Source: Microbacterium sp.
GTDB taxonomy: Bacteria > Actinomycetota > Actinomycetes > Actinomycetales > Microbacteriaceae
Direction: 5' to 3'
Assembly: GCA_019510305.1 (NCBI GenBank)
Contig: JAEKKN010000017.1
Coordinates: 62,001-126,000, forward strand
Length of the DNA: 64,000 bases
Shown here: positions 29,442 through 38,586 of the stretch, one piece after another
Numbering within the stretch: position 1 is the first letter of the stretch
How the letters are laid out: each line of letters opens with the position of its first letter
Made by a program: the position numbers and the translations under genes
The notes under the pieces: generated by a model
Told to the model about the DNA's origin: nothing
The model's database searches: none
The model's input: only the letters and a program-made list of their open reading frames with translations

Positions 29442-31363
29442 CGGCGACCAGGAGGATGTCGGTCAGCCAGGCGCTGATCGAGTTCCTTGCGAACCAGTGG
29501 ACGGTCGACGGCGACATCCGCGAGCGGACGATCCCCGGAGTGTTCGGCATCTTCGGGCACGGCAACGTCGCCGGAATCGGGCAGGCGCTGCGCCAGCTCG
29601 ATGTCGAGCGCCCCGGCCTCATGCCGTACCACCAGGCCCGCAACGAGCAGGCGATGGTGCACCAGTCCGTCGGATTCGCGCGCATGCACCGGCGCAGGGC
29701 GACGTTCGCCTCCGCGGCATCCGTCGGCCCTGGTGCGACCAACATGCTCACGGGCGCCGCGCTCGCGACGACGAACAGGCTGCCCGCACTGCTGCTGCCG
29801 AGCGACACCTTCGCGACCCGCGTGGCCGACCCTGTGCTGCAGCAGCTCGAGCAGCCCTGGGACATCGGGCTCACCGTGAACGACGCCTTCCGTCCGCTCT
29901 CGCGCTTCTTCGATCGCGTGCAGCGGCCGGAGCAGCTGTTCTCCATCGCGCTGAATGCCCTCCGCGTGCTCGTCGACCCCGCCGAGACCGGCGCCGTCAC
30001 GATCGCACTGCCGGAGGACGTGCAGGCCGAGGGCATCGACGTGCCGCTGTCGTTCCTCGCTGAGCGCGAGTGGCATGTGCGCCGTCCCGTCCCCGAGCGG
30101 GGAGCGCTGGAGCGGGCCGTGCGAGCGATCCGCGCCGCGAAGCGTCCGTTCATCGTCGCAGGCGGCGGCGTGATCTATTCGGGCGCCGAGGAGCAGCTGC
30201 GAGCCCTCGTCGAGGTCACCGGCATCCCCGTCGGCACGACGCAGGCCGGTGGCGGCAGCCTCGCCTGGGATCACGCGCAGTACCTCGGGGGCGTCGGAGC
30301 CACCGGCTCGACGGCGGCGAACCGGCTCGCCGCCGAGGCTGATCTCGTGATCGGCATCGGCACGCGCTACAGCGACTTCACCACCGGGTCCCGCACCGCG
30401 TTCCAGCACCCGGGCGTCGAGTTCGTCAACATCAACGTCGCCTCCTTCGACGCGTACAAGCACGGTACGCAGCTGCCCGTGATCGCCGACGCGCGCGAAA
30501 CGCTGATGGCGCTCGCCGCGGCGCTTCCCGACGGCCTGGTGAGCGAGGAGTACGCGACGCGCATCGCGGGGGAGAAGCGGGAGTGGGATGCCGCGGTCGA
30601 CGCCGCATTCGCCCCCTCGAGCCTCGCGCGACCAGGCCAGTCCGAGATCATCGGCGCGGTGCAGGCGGCCACCGACCCGGAGGACGTGATCGTCCAGGCC
30701 GCGGGGTCGCTGCCCGGGGATCTGCACAAGCTCTGGCGCGTGCGCGACCCGCTCGGCTATCACGTCGAGTACGCGTTCTCGTGCATGGGATACGAGATCG
30801 CGGGCGGCCTCGGTGCGAAGCGCGGCGCGCTCGCCGACGGCTCGGATCGCGACGTGGTCGTGATGGTCGGCGACGGCTCGTACCTGATGCTGAGCTCCGA
30901 GCTCGCGACGATCGTCGCAGAGGGCATCAAGCTGATCGTCGTGATCGTGCAGAACCACGGCTACGCCTCGATCGGCCACCTGTCGGAGACGGTCGGGTCG
31001 GAGCGGTTCGGCACGCGGTATCGGATGCAGGACGACCCCGCACAGGTCGAGCGGCTGCTGCCGGTCGACCTGGCGATGAACGCGCGCAGCTACGGACTGG
31101 ACGTCGTGGAGATCCCCGCGACGGCATCCGCGATCGACGACCTGTCGGCCGCGCTCGCCGCGGCGAAGGCCTCGCCGCGATCGACCGTGATCCACATCGA
31201 GAGCGATCCGCTGCTCTACGCCCCCGACGGCGAGGGGTGGTGGGATGTGCCGGTGCCGGAGGAGGCATCGCTGCCGTCGACGCGACGAGCGCGTCGCGAA
31301 TACGAACAGCGTCGCACGGCGCAGCGTCCGCTGCTGGGCGCAGAAGACGGAGGAGAGGCATGA
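29438..31363 (+). CDS. iolD: 3D-(3,5/4)-trihydroxycyclohexane-1,2-dione hydrolase
   Basis: A 641-residue thiamine-diphosphate enzyme that opens the cyclohexanedione ring to 5-deoxy-glucuronate. The N-terminal pyrimidine-binding domain has the catalytic glutamate in YHQARNEQAMVHQSVGFAR. The central domain contains AAKRPFIVAGGGVIYSGA. The C-terminal TDP site is VGDGSYLMLSSELATI to VIVQNHGYASIG, the GDG...N motif. IGHLSETVGSERFGTRYR is typical of IolD. It is slightly longer than acetolactate synthases, as usual for IolD. It overlaps iolB and iolE by four bases each. Confidence 0.95.
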   Translation: MTATRRMSVSQALIEFLANQWTVDGDIRERTIPGVFGIFGHGNVAGIGQALRQLDVERPGLMPYHQARNEQAMVHQSVGFARMHRRRATFASAASVGPGATNMLTGAALATTNRLPALLLPSDTFATRVADPVLQQLEQPWDIGLTVNDAFRPLSRFFDRVQRPEQLFSIALNALRVLVDPAETGAVTIALPEDVQAEGIDVPLSFLAEREWHVRRPVPERGALERAVRAIRAAKRPFIVAGGGVIYSGAEEQLRALVEVTGIPVGTTQAGGGSLAWDHAQYLGGVGATGSTAANRLAAEADLVIGIGTRYSDFTTGSRTAFQHPGVEFVNINVASFDAYKHGTQLPVIADARETLMALAAALPDGLVSEEYATRIAGEKREWDAAVDAAFAPSSLARPGQSEIIGAVQAATDPEDVIVQAAGSLPGDLHKLWRVRDPLGYHVEYAFSCMGYEIAGGLGAKRGALADGSDRDVVVMVGDGSYLMLSSELATIVAEGIKLIVVIVQNHGYASIGHLSETVGSERFGTRYRMQDDPAQVERLLPVDLAMNARSYGLDVVEIPATASAIDDLSAALAAAKASPRSTVIHIESDPLLYAPDGEGWWDVPVPEEASLPSTRRARREYEQRRTAQRPLLGAEDGGEA

Positions 31364-32277
31364 AGGCGACGGTGGCCGGTGCCCCGGTGAGCTTCGGCGT
31401 GTTCGAGTTGACCCCCGAGGGTGCGGAGACGATCAGCCCCGATGACCTGCTGGCGACGCTCGCGGAGTCCGACTACCGCGGCGTCGACCTCGGCCCGTCC
31501 GGGTTCTTCGGTCAGGGCGTGAGGCTGCGAGAGCGGCTGCGGAGCCACGGGCTGGAACTCGCCGGCGGCTGGGTGCAACTGCCGTTCTCGGACGACGAGG
31601 CGTTCGAGGCCGCGCTGCCCGAGCTGCACGAGGCGCTGCGCGCCTTCTCCGACGCCGCGCAGGACGGACCGGACCGGCTGCCGCTGCCCACGCTCGCCGA
31701 CGGCGGCTCAGCGCTCCGCCAGGGAGCGCCGGGACGCGGCGACGAGGTCGACCCGCTCGCCGAGGCCGCCTGGGGTCGGCTCCTCGCGAACACCGAACGC
31801 GCCGCGGCCATCGTGCGCGCCGCCGGCTTCGAGCCGACCTTCCACCACCACGCCGGCACGTTCGTGGAATCTCCCGACGAGATCGACCGTTTTCTCGCGA
31901 ACGTCGACGTCGACCTGACCCTCGACACCGGTCACCTCTTCATCGCCGGCGGAGACCCGCTCGACGCCGTGCACCGGTGGGGGGACCGCATCAACCACCT
32001 GCACCTGAAGGACGTCGACCTCGGCGAGCTGACCCGCGTGCTCTCCGCGGGCGGCGGCATGCGCGAGGTCTGGTCGTCGGGTTCCTTCGTCGCGTTCGGC
32101 GAGGGCGACATCGACCTCGCTGGGGTGATGGACGCCGTCGACGCCCACGGCTTCGACGGCTGGATCGTCGTCGAGCAGGACGTGCTGAACGGCCCCGACG
32201 TCTCCCTCTCCGAGTTCCGCGCCGCACGCGGGGCCGATCAGATCCGCAACCGCGAGGCGCTGCGCCCCTGGGCGTGA
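31360..32277 (+). CDS. iolE: inosose dehydratase
   Basis: A 305-residue TIM barrel of the xylose-isomerase-like AP-endonuclease-2 superfamily, dehydrating scyllo-inosose to the trihydroxycyclohexanedione used by IolD. APVSFGVFELTPEG opens the barrel; metal ligands are expected in FHHHAGTFVES (His-Ala-Gly), DLTLDTGHLFIAGGD and INHLHLKDVD, with the final glutamate in GWIVVEQDV. AGGAGAGGC precedes the ATG, which overlaps the iolD stop. A polar insert at about residues 88-125 lengthens it slightly relative to Bacillus IolE. Confidence 0.92.
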   Translation: MKATVAGAPVSFGVFELTPEGAETISPDDLLATLAESDYRGVDLGPSGFFGQGVRLRERLRSHGLELAGGWVQLPFSDDEAFEAALPELHEALRAFSDAAQDGPDRLPLPTLADGGSALRQGAPGRGDEVDPLAEAAWGRLLANTERAAAIVRAAGFEPTFHHHAGTFVESPDEIDRFLANVDVDLTLDTGHLFIAGGDPLDAVHRWGDRINHLHLKDVDLGELTRVLSAGGGMREVWSSGSFVAFGEGDIDLAGVMDAVDAHGFDGWIVVEQDVLNGPDVSLSEFRAARGADQIRNREALRPWA

Positions 32278-32305
32278 CGTCCCATCCACCACGAAGGACC
32301 GTACG

Positions 32306-33316
32306 ATGTCACACGCTCCCCTCCGCTTCGGCCTGATCGGCACCGGACGCATCGGCCAGGTGCACGCCGCGAGTATCGCCGCCGACCCCGACGCGCAGCT
32401 CTCCTGGGTCGCCGACCCGTTCGTCGACGGCGCGCGCCGTGTGGCCGCGACGTTCGGCGGCACGGCCACCGACACCCCCGACGAGGTGTTCGCCTCGGGT
32501 GAGGTCGACGCGATACTGATCGCCTCGCCGACTCCGACGCACGTCGACCTCATCGCGCAGGCGGTGGATGCCGGCATCCCGGTGCTGTGCGAGAAGCCGA
32601 TCGACCTCGACATCGCGCGCGTCGAGGCGCTGCGTCCCCGGATCGCCTCGGCCGGTGTGCCGGTGGCCCTCGGCTTCAACCGCCGCTTCGACCCCGCGTT
32701 CGCCTCGGCCAGGGCTCGCGTCCTCGCAGGCGAGATCGGCGCGCTCGAGCAGCTCACGATCATCAGCCGCGACCCCTCCGCTCCACCGGCCGACTACGTC
32801 GCGGTGTCCGGCGGGATCTTCCGCGACATGACGATCCACGACTTCGACATGGCGCGGTTCTTCCTGCCCGAGATCGTCGAGGTCTCGGCATCCGGCTCGA
32901 CGACCTTCGACGCCGGCGCCGCGCAGCACGGCGACTTCGACACCGCGATCACGACACTGCGCGCGGCATCAGGCGCCCTCGTCACGATCGTGAACTCGCG
33001 GCACAGCGCGGTCGGCTACGACCAGCGCATCGAGGCGTTCGGCGGCACCGGGATGCTGCAGGTCGCGAACGCGCCGACGAGCCTCGTCAGCCTGTCGAAC
33101 GCGTCGGCCGTCGAGGCGAAGCCCCCGTACGAGCTGTTCTTCCTGGAGCGCTACGCCGCCGCCTACGCCGCCGAGTTGCACGAGTTCATCCGGCTCGCCC
33201 GTGGAGAGGAATCGACCAGCCCGACGTTCGAAGACGGCCGGGCAGCCCTGATCCTCGCCGATGCCGCGCAGCGCTCTGCGACCGAGCGCGTCGTCGTGCC
33301 GGTGGATCTGGCGTGA
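32306..33316 (+). CDS. iolG: myo-inositol 2-dehydrogenase
   Basis: A 336-residue NAD-dependent Gfo/Idh dehydrogenase that oxidises myo-inositol to scyllo-inosose, the first step of the pathway. The dinucleotide motif is FGLIGTGRIGQVHA. The catalytic lysine is in CEKPIDLDI, and the active-site block is GIFRDMTIHDFDMARFF, with the Asp/His pair of the IolG subgroup. GFNRRFDPAFASAR is also characteristic. It starts 28 bases after iolE with GAAGGA upstream, and the stop overlaps the next gene's GTG. Confidence 0.94.
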   Translation: MSHAPLRFGLIGTGRIGQVHAASIAADPDAQLSWVADPFVDGARRVAATFGGTATDTPDEVFASGEVDAILIASPTPTHVDLIAQAVDAGIPVLCEKPIDLDIARVEALRPRIASAGVPVALGFNRRFDPAFASARARVLAGEIGALEQLTIISRDPSAPPADYVAVSGGIFRDMTIHDFDMARFFLPEIVEVSASGSTTFDAGAAQHGDFDTAITTLRAASGALVTIVNSRHSAVGYDQRIEAFGGTGMLQVANAPTSLVSLSNASAVEAKPPYELFFLERYAAAYAAELHEFIRLARGEESTSPTFEDGRAALILADAAQRSATERVVVPVDLA

Positions 33317-34110
33317 GTGCCTCGGAGCAGACCGCGCGGTACCGGCTCGCCGCTTCGGCGGAGATGCTCTACACCGACCTCGACTTCGTGGAGCGGGTGC
33401 GCCGCCTGCACGAGCGCGGCTTCGAGGTCGAGATCTGGGACTGGAGCACGAAGGACCTCGCGGCGCTTGCGGCGACGGGGGCGACGTTTTCATCGATGAC
33501 GGGGTACCTACGCGGCGACCTCACGACCCCCGACGGCATCGCCGAACTGGTGGCCACTGCCGAGGAATCGCTGCGGATGGCCGAGCTGATCGATGTGCCC
33601 CGGCTGAACCTGCACGGCACGGGCCTCGCGCCCGGCGGTCTGCCGGTGCGTCCGCAGACCGAGGTCACCCCGCTCGAGTGGGAGATCGCGGCAGAGACCC
33701 TCGCGCGGCTGGCCGCGCTGGGCGCGCGCGAGGGCCGTGTGTTCACGCTGGAGAACCTGAACACCGCCGTCGACCACCCCGGCACCCCGTTCGCCCGCGC
33801 CGCCGACACGCTCCGCCTCGCGCAAGCCGTGGAGTCGCCGTGGCTGCGGCTCAACCTCGACCTGTACCACGCGCAGATCGGCGAGGGGAACCTGATCGAG
33901 CTGGTGCGGGAGGCGCTGCCGTGGGTCGGTGAGATCCAGGTCGCCGATGTGCCGGGTCGCTGCGAGCCGGGCACGGGGGAGATCCGCTACGAGGCGATCG
34001 CCGCGGCGCTGCGCGAGCTCGGCTACGACGGCGTGATCGGCCTCGAGGGCTGGGCGCGGCATGACACCGATGCTGCGCTCGACGCGTTCCGGAGTGCCTT
34101 CGAGGCCTGA
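33313..34110 (+). CDS. iolH: TIM-barrel isomerase of the iol operon (IolH/hydroxypyruvate isomerase-like)
   Basis: A 265-residue xylose-isomerase-like TIM barrel. RLAASAEMLYTDLDFVERVRRLHERGFEVEIWDW and FTLENLNTAVDHPGTPF are hydroxypyruvate-isomerase-like, and LRLNLDLYHAQIGEGNLIELV to GEIQVADVPGRCEPGTGEI carries the His and Arg of that family. Position at the end of the operon matches iolH of C. glutamicum, whose exact reaction is not established; I use the symbol for position and fold. GTGA overlap with iolG. A strong terminator follows. Confidence 0.78.
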   Translation: MSASEQTARYRLAASAEMLYTDLDFVERVRRLHERGFEVEIWDWSTKDLAALAATGATFSSMTGYLRGDLTTPDGIAELVATAEESLRMAELIDVPRLNLHGTGLAPGGLPVRPQTEVTPLEWEIAAETLARLAALGAREGRVFTLENLNTAVDHPGTPFARAADTLRLAQAVESPWLRLNLDLYHAQIGEGNLIELVREALPWVGEIQVADVPGRCEPGTGEIRYEAIAAALRELGYDGVIGLEGWARHDTDAALDAFRSAFEA

Positions 34111-34127
34111 GGCTCTGCGGATGGTGA

Positions 34128-34161
34128 GTGAGGCCGGCGCGATGCGCCGGCCTCACTTTTT
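34128..34161 (+). terminator. intrinsic terminator of the iol operon
   Basis: GTGAGGCCGGCGC (34128-34140) pairs perfectly with 34144-34156 around a GAT loop and is followed by five Ts and TCTC. It lies between convergent genes, 18 bases after iolH. Confidence 0.93.
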
Positions 34162-34162
34162 C

Positions 34163-35347
34163 TCACGCGTCGTACGTCGTCGGCCCCGTCACCTCGGGCA
34201 CGGTCTCCCAGGCCCCGGATGCCGTGCTCCGCAGCGCCGCATCCACGATCTCCGCCGCCGACCAGGCGTCGGAGGCGGACGGTGCGAGCTGCCTGCCCTC
34301 TGCGACTGAGCGCAGGAACAGCGACGCCTCGATGGTCTTCAGGTCGTCGAAGCCCATGCCGGTGCCGGCGCCCGGCTGGAAGCGGGCGAAGTCGCCGTAG
34401 TCGGGACCTGCCATCACGGTGCGATAGCCGGAGGTGTCATCGGCGAGCTGGAGCTCGTTCAGCCGCTGGAAGTCCCAGCGCAGTGAGCCCTTCGTGCCAT
34501 ACACCTCGATGCGGTACTCGGCGCGGGGGCCGATCGCGACGCGGCTGGACTCCAGCACGGCGACCGCGCCGGAATCGAAACGGGCGAGGATCGCGGCGTA
34601 GTCCTCGTTCTCCACGTCGCCACGGGGCCCGTCGTCGGCGCCCTTGCTGAAGTGGCTCGCGGCGCCTGCGGAGGGCAGGGGGCGGGTGCGGATGAAGGTC
34701 TCGGTGAGCCCGCTGACGGAGCTGATCCGGCCGACGATGTACTGCGCGAGGTCAGCCCCGTGCGAGAGCAGGTCGCCGAGCACGCCGCTGCCGGCGCGGT
34801 CGCGGCTGAACCGCCAGGTGAGGGCGCCGTCGGGGTCGGCCGAGTAGTCGGCGAGCAGCGCCACGCGCACGTTCGTGATGGTGCCGAGCGCGCCTTCGCG
34901 CACCAGGCGTCTGGCGTGCGCGATGGCCGGGGCGTGCCGGTAGTTGAAGCCCACAGAGGTCACGAGACCCGCGTCGAGCGCGCCCTGCGCGATCTCTCGC
35001 GATTCGCCGGCTCCGCGGCCCATCGGCTTCTCGATCCAGAAGGGCTTGCCGGCGCCGATCGCGGCCAGCGCGATCTCGTGGTGCAGGAAGTTCGGAGAGC
35101 AGATGGAGACGACATCGACGTCGGGACGTGCGATCAGCTCGCGGTAGTCAGACACGGTCTCGCGGTAGCCGAGCACGTCGACGGCATGCTCCCGCCCACC
35201 GGCATCCGGATCGGCGGCGACAGCGAGATCGGCTACGACGGGCAGCTCGGGGTAGTGCCGATGCGCCTCCAGGTACGCACGTGAGTGCAGGCGCCCCATC
35301 CATCCGACCGAGACCAGACCGACGCCGATGTGCTTCTTCGTCACCAC
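34163..35347 (-). CDS. Gfo/Idh/MocA family dehydrogenase near the inositol genes
   Basis: A 394-residue NAD(P)-dependent oxidoreductase. IGVGLVSVGWMGRLHSRAYL is the dinucleotide loop, FWIEKPMGRG the catalytic EKP motif, and LGDLLSHGADLAQYIVG the active-site His block; GFNYRHAPAIAHAR is seen in sugar and inositol dehydrogenase relatives. A role with scyllo-inositol, another inositol isomer or a sugar is likely from its place between the iol operon and the importer, but unproven. AAGGAG upstream favours the first of two adjacent GTG codons (35347). It is divergent from the importer genes, sharing the regulatory region at 35348-35506. Confidence 0.85.
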   Translation of the reverse strand: MVTKKHIGVGLVSVGWMGRLHSRAYLEAHRHYPELPVVADLAVAADPDAGGREHAVDVLGYRETVSDYRELIARPDVDVVSICSPNFLHHEIALAAIGAGKPFWIEKPMGRGAGESREIAQGALDAGLVTSVGFNYRHAPAIAHARRLVREGALGTITNVRVALLADYSADPDGALTWRFSRDRAGSGVLGDLLSHGADLAQYIVGRISSVSGLTETFIRTRPLPSAGAASHFSKGADDGPRGDVENEDYAAILARFDSGAVAVLESSRVAIGPRAEYRIEVYGTKGSLRWDFQRLNELQLADDTSGYRTVMAGPDYGDFARFQPGAGTGMGFDDLKTIEASLFLRSVAEGRQLAPSASDAWSAAEIVDAALRSTASGAWETVPEVTGPTTYDA

Positions 35348-35393
35348 GGGCGACTCCTTCCGTTGGACACAGCGTATACCCCGAATGGAGATG

Positions 35394-35420
35394 TTGACAG
35401 AATGTATTGACATTTAAAGT
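35394..35420 (+). promoter_or_regulatory. importer promoter with IolR-like palindrome
   Basis: TTGACA at 35394-35399 and TAAAGT at 35415-35420 could be -35 and -10 (15-base spacer). Between them lies the palindrome AATGT-ATTG-ACATT (35401-35414). Its core TGTATTGACA differs in one position from the IolR-type motif seen at the iolC promoter. A second TTGACA is at 35407-35412. Confidence 0.6.
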
Positions 35421-35506
35421 CGCCGATGCCAAACTCGCCCTGACACCGACGTCATCAATGTGGGACGCGTCGACGTCGACAGCATCCGCATCGAAGGGAA
35501 ACCGAA

Positions 35507-36490
35507 ATGAAGAAGCGCCTCATCGGCGTTCTGGGGATCGCCGCGACAGCCGCGCTGCTGCTCTCGGCATGCTCCGGAACAGGGCAGGAACCGACGACCG
35601 ACACCCAAGGCGGCGGCGACACGGAGTCCTCGGGTCTGAGCTACGCCGTGGTCACGCACGCAGCACCCGGCGACGCATTCTGGGATCGCGTCAAGTCCGG
35701 CGCGGAGCAGGCCGGTTCCGACTACGGCGCCGCCATCACGTACAACTCCGACCCCGACCCGGCCAAGCAGTCGCAGCTCATCGACAACGCGATCGCGCAG
35801 GGCGTCGACGGGATCGTGGTCTCGATGGCGAATCCCGATGGCGTGCAGGCGAGCGTCGAGCGCGCCGTCGCCGAGGGCATCCCCGTCGTCACCATCAACT
35901 CCGGCATCGAGAAGTTCGCCGAGTTCGGCGCCATCACGCACATCGGACAGAGCGAATCGATCGCCGGTGCCGCGGTGGGTGAGCGCCTCAGCGATGAGGG
36001 TGCGACCAACGCCCTCTGCGTGATCCAGGAGGCGGGCAACATCGGCCTCGAGGAGCGCTGCTCTTCTGCGGCAGGGGCGTTCGCGGGCACGATGGCGAAC
36101 CTGCAGGTCGACGGCACGAACGACGCCGAGGTCAAGGCGACGATCAAGTCGAAGCTGCAGGCCGACCCCACCATCGACGCGGTGCTGACGCTGGGCGGCC
36201 AGTACGCGATCGACGCAGTGGGCGCGATCGAGGAGTCCGGCAGTGCGGCGAAGGTCGCGACCTTCGACCTCTCGGAAGACGTCGTGACAGCCGTCGCCGA
36301 CGGGAAGATCCTCTTCGCGGTCGACCAGCAGCCTTATGTCCAGGGCTTCCTCGGGGTGACGGCGCTGTACCTCAAGAGCACCAACGGCAATGACATCGGA
36401 GGCGGTCAGCCGGTCTACTCCGGACCAGCGTTCGTCACGAAGGACAACGCGGCACAGGTCGCGGAGTTCGCCAAGAAGGGCACGCGCTAA
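35507..36490 (+). CDS. sugar/inositol ABC transporter substrate-binding lipoprotein
   Basis: A 327-residue periplasmic-binding-protein type I (ribose/LacI-like) lipoprotein. KKRLIGVLGIAATAALLLSAC gives a lipobox LSAC with Cys22, followed by a Gly/Thr-rich linker. LSYAVVTHAAPGDAFWDRVKSGAEQAG, SQLIDNAIAQGVDGIVVSMANPDG and VTINSGIEKFAEFG fit this group, and FDLSEDVVTAVADGKILFAVDQQPYVQGFLGV is the C-terminal domain. myo-Inositol or a related polyol is the likely ligand, from location and the shared operator motif; sequence alone does not show it. GAAGGG lies upstream of ATG 35507. Confidence 0.88.
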   Translation: MKKRLIGVLGIAATAALLLSACSGTGQEPTTDTQGGGDTESSGLSYAVVTHAAPGDAFWDRVKSGAEQAGSDYGAAITYNSDPDPAKQSQLIDNAIAQGVDGIVVSMANPDGVQASVERAVAEGIPVVTINSGIEKFAEFGAITHIGQSESIAGAAVGERLSDEGATNALCVIQEAGNIGLEERCSSAAGAFAGTMANLQVDGTNDAEVKATIKSKLQADPTIDAVLTLGGQYAIDAVGAIEESGSAAKVATFDLSEDVVTAVADGKILFAVDQQPYVQGFLGVTALYLKSTNGNDIGGGQPVYSGPAFVTKDNAAQVAEFAKKGTR

Positions 36491-36500
36491 GCATCCGTCA

Positions 36501-36525
36501 GGGGGTGGGCGGGTCCCGCCCCCTT
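36501..36525 (+). terminator. intercistronic GC hairpin after the binding-protein gene
   Basis: GGGCGG (36507-36512) pairs with CCGCCC (36516-36521) and the flanking GGGGG/CCCCC can extend it; CTTCC follows. Placed between the binding-protein and permease genes, it probably attenuates read-through so that more binding protein is made. Confidence 0.55.
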
Positions 36526-36545
36526 CCGGTGTGAAAGGACAGAAG

Positions 36546-37589
36546 ATGACAACGACCGACATCGTCACGATGGGGAACAGGCCGCGTCTCGAACGGCGCC
36601 CCCTGCGCAACCTGCTCGTACGGCCCGAGATGGGCGCACTCGTCGCCGCGCTGGCGGTGATGATCTTCTTCTCGGTCTACACCAAGAGCTTCATGACGGC
36701 CGCAGGGGCGGGCGTCTGGCTGGAATCGGCGTCGACCTTCGGCATCATGGCCGTGGCTGTCGCGCTTCTGATGATCGGCGGCGAGTTCGACCTGTCGGCC
36801 GGTGTGCTCACCGGCTTCACGGCACTCGTGGTCGGCGTCCTCACCACCAAGTACGGGCTCAACATCTGGGTCGCGGTACTCGTCTCGCTGGTGCTGGCCC
36901 TCGCGATCGGCGCCCTGAACGGCTTCCTCGTCATGAAGACCGGCCTTCCGAGCTTCATCATCACGCTCGGCACGTTCTTCGTGCTCGCCGGTATCGACCT
37001 GGCAGTGACCAAGCTCATCACGGGACAGGTCGCCATCCAGGGCATGACGAAGGTGCCGTACTACGACAGCATCCAGCCGCTGTTCGGCTCGTCGATCTCG
37101 ATCGGCGGAGGCACGTTCTACGTCTCAGTGCTCTGGTGGTTCGTCGTCACGGCCGTCGCCACGTGGGTGCTGCTGAGAACGCGACCGGGCAACTGGATCT
37201 TCGCGGTCGGCGGAGCGGCGACCGCGTCGCGTCAGGTGGGTGTTCCGGTGCTGCGGACCAAGATCGGACTGTTCATGGTCACGGCCGGTGCTGCGTGGCT
37301 GGTGGGGATGATCTCGCTGTTCCGCACCTCGACGGTGCAAGCGAACACGGGTGTCGGCCAGGAGTTCATCTACATCATCTGCGCGGTGGTCGGCGGCTGC
37401 CTGATGACCGGCGGATTCGGATCGGCGATCGGGGCGGCGCTGGGCGCTCTCATCTACGGCATGGTCTTCCAGGGCATCACCTTCGCCCAGTGGGACACGA
37501 ACTGGCTGCGCACGTTCCTGGGGGCGATGCTGCTGCTCGCGGTGTTCCTGAACCACTGGGTGCGGCTGCGAGCGGGAGGAGTGAAATGA
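36546..37589 (+). CDS. sugar-type ABC transporter permease (RbsC/YjfF family)
   Basis: A 347-residue BPD_transp_2 permease with about eight to ten helices. [33 protein letters not shown] is the conserved GGEFDLSxG block; [31 protein letters not shown] and [35 protein letters not shown] are family signatures. GTRP-type loop residues ([13 protein letters not shown]) contact the ATPase. AAAGGACAGAAG precedes ATG 36546. It forms the channel of the importer with the flanking lipoprotein and ATPase. Confidence 0.93.
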   Translation: MTTTDIVTMGNRPRLERRPLRNLLVRPEMGALVAALAVMIFFSVYTKSFMTAAGAGVWLESASTFGIMAVAVALLMIGGEFDLSAGVLTGFTALVVGVLTTKYGLNIWVAVLVSLVLALAIGALNGFLVMKTGLPSFIITLGTFFVLAGIDLAVTKLITGQVAIQGMTKVPYYDSIQPLFGSSISIGGGTFYVSVLWWFVVTAVATWVLLRTRPGNWIFAVGGAATASRQVGVPVLRTKIGLFMVTAGAAWLVGMISLFRTSTVQANTGVGQEFIYIICAVVGGCLMTGGFGSAIGAALGALIYGMVFQGITFAQWDTNWLRTFLGAMLLLAVFLNHWVRLRAGGVK

Positions 37590-38485
37590 GCGGGGTCAGC
37601 ACGGCCGTTCCCGTCGTCGAGGTGCGGGACATCGGCAAGAGCTACGGGCCGGTGAACGCGCTCGCCGGCGTCAGCACGACCGTGAACGCGGGACAGGTCA
37701 CGTGCGTGCTCGGCGACAACGGCGCCGGCAAGTCGACCTTCATCAAGATGCTCGCGGGAGCGCACACGCCGTCGAGCGGCGAACTGCTCGTCGATGGCGA
37801 GCCGGCGACGTTCTCGTCGCCTCGGGCGGCGCTGGATGCCGGGATCGCGACGGTCTACCAGGATCTCGCCGTGGTACCGCTGATGCCGGTCTGGCGCAAC
37901 TTCTTCCTCGGGTCGGAGCTGACGACGGGATGGGGCCCGCTCCGGCGGCTCGACGTGAAGCGCATGAAACAGATCACGTACACCGAGCTCGCGAACATGG
38001 GCATCGACCTGCGCGACGTGAATCAGCCGATCGGCACGCTCTCCGGCGGAGAGCGCCAGTGCGTCGCGATCGCCCGCGCCGTGTACTTCGGGGCCAGGGT
38101 GCTGATCCTGGACGAGCCGACTGCGGCGCTGGGCGTCAAGCAGTCCGGTGTGGTGCTGAAGTACATCGCCAGGGCTCGCGACCGCGGACTCGGCGTCGTC
38201 TTCATCACGCACAACCCGCACCACGCCTATCCGGTCGGCGATCGGTTCCTGCTGCTCAACCGCGGCACGAGCATCGGCAACTTCGAGAAGGACGAGATCT
38301 CCCTCTCGCAGCTGACCAGCATGATGGCCGGCGGGGCCGAGCTCGACTCGCTCGCCCACGAGCTGCAGCGCGAGATCGGAGAGGACTCGCCGGTCGTGCA
38401 GGAGGTCGTCAGGGAAGCGGAGCAGTCGAGGCGGACCGAGGGCGCTGGGGAGCCGTCCGCCTCTTCGCCGACGGCATCCGCCTGA
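37586..38485 (+). CDS. single-domain ATPase of the sugar-type importer (FrcA-like)
   Basis: A 299-residue ATPase with one nucleotide-binding domain, unlike the two-domain RbsA/XylG type. Walker [10 protein letters not shown] (about residue 44), [20 protein letters not shown] as Q-loop, signature LSGGERQ, Walker [12 protein letters not shown] and H-loop [10 protein letters not shown]. FrcA-type importers for fructose or inositol use such a homodimeric ATPase. A polar tail of about 45 residues ([15 protein letters not shown]) follows. It overlaps the permease stop by ATGA. Operon end is marked by the hairpin at 38492. Confidence 0.92.
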   Translation: MSGVSTAVPVVEVRDIGKSYGPVNALAGVSTTVNAGQVTCVLGDNGAGKSTFIKMLAGAHTPSSGELLVDGEPATFSSPRAALDAGIATVYQDLAVVPLMPVWRNFFLGSELTTGWGPLRRLDVKRMKQITYTELANMGIDLRDVNQPIGTLSGGERQCVAIARAVYFGARVLILDEPTAALGVKQSGVVLKYIARARDRGLGVVFITHNPHHAYPVGDRFLLLNRGTSIGNFEKDEISLSQLTSMMAGGAELDSLAHELQREIGEDSPVVQEVVREAEQSRRTEGAGEPSASSPTASA

Positions 38486-38491
38486 GGCCTG

Positions 38492-38526
38492 CGATCGGCC
38501 GGCGCGCACACGGCGCCGGCCGATCG
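38492..38526. terminator. 14-base hairpin between two convergent ABC operons
   Basis: CGATCGGCCGGCGC (38492-38505) pairs perfectly with 38513-38526 around a seven-base loop; TTGC follows. It lies between the two ATPase genes, which converge. Confidence 0.8.
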
Positions 38527-38586
38527 TTGCGCCGCGAGAAGCACGCCTCCGATCATTCCGATGCCCTCGCCGCCATCCGAGGCGAG

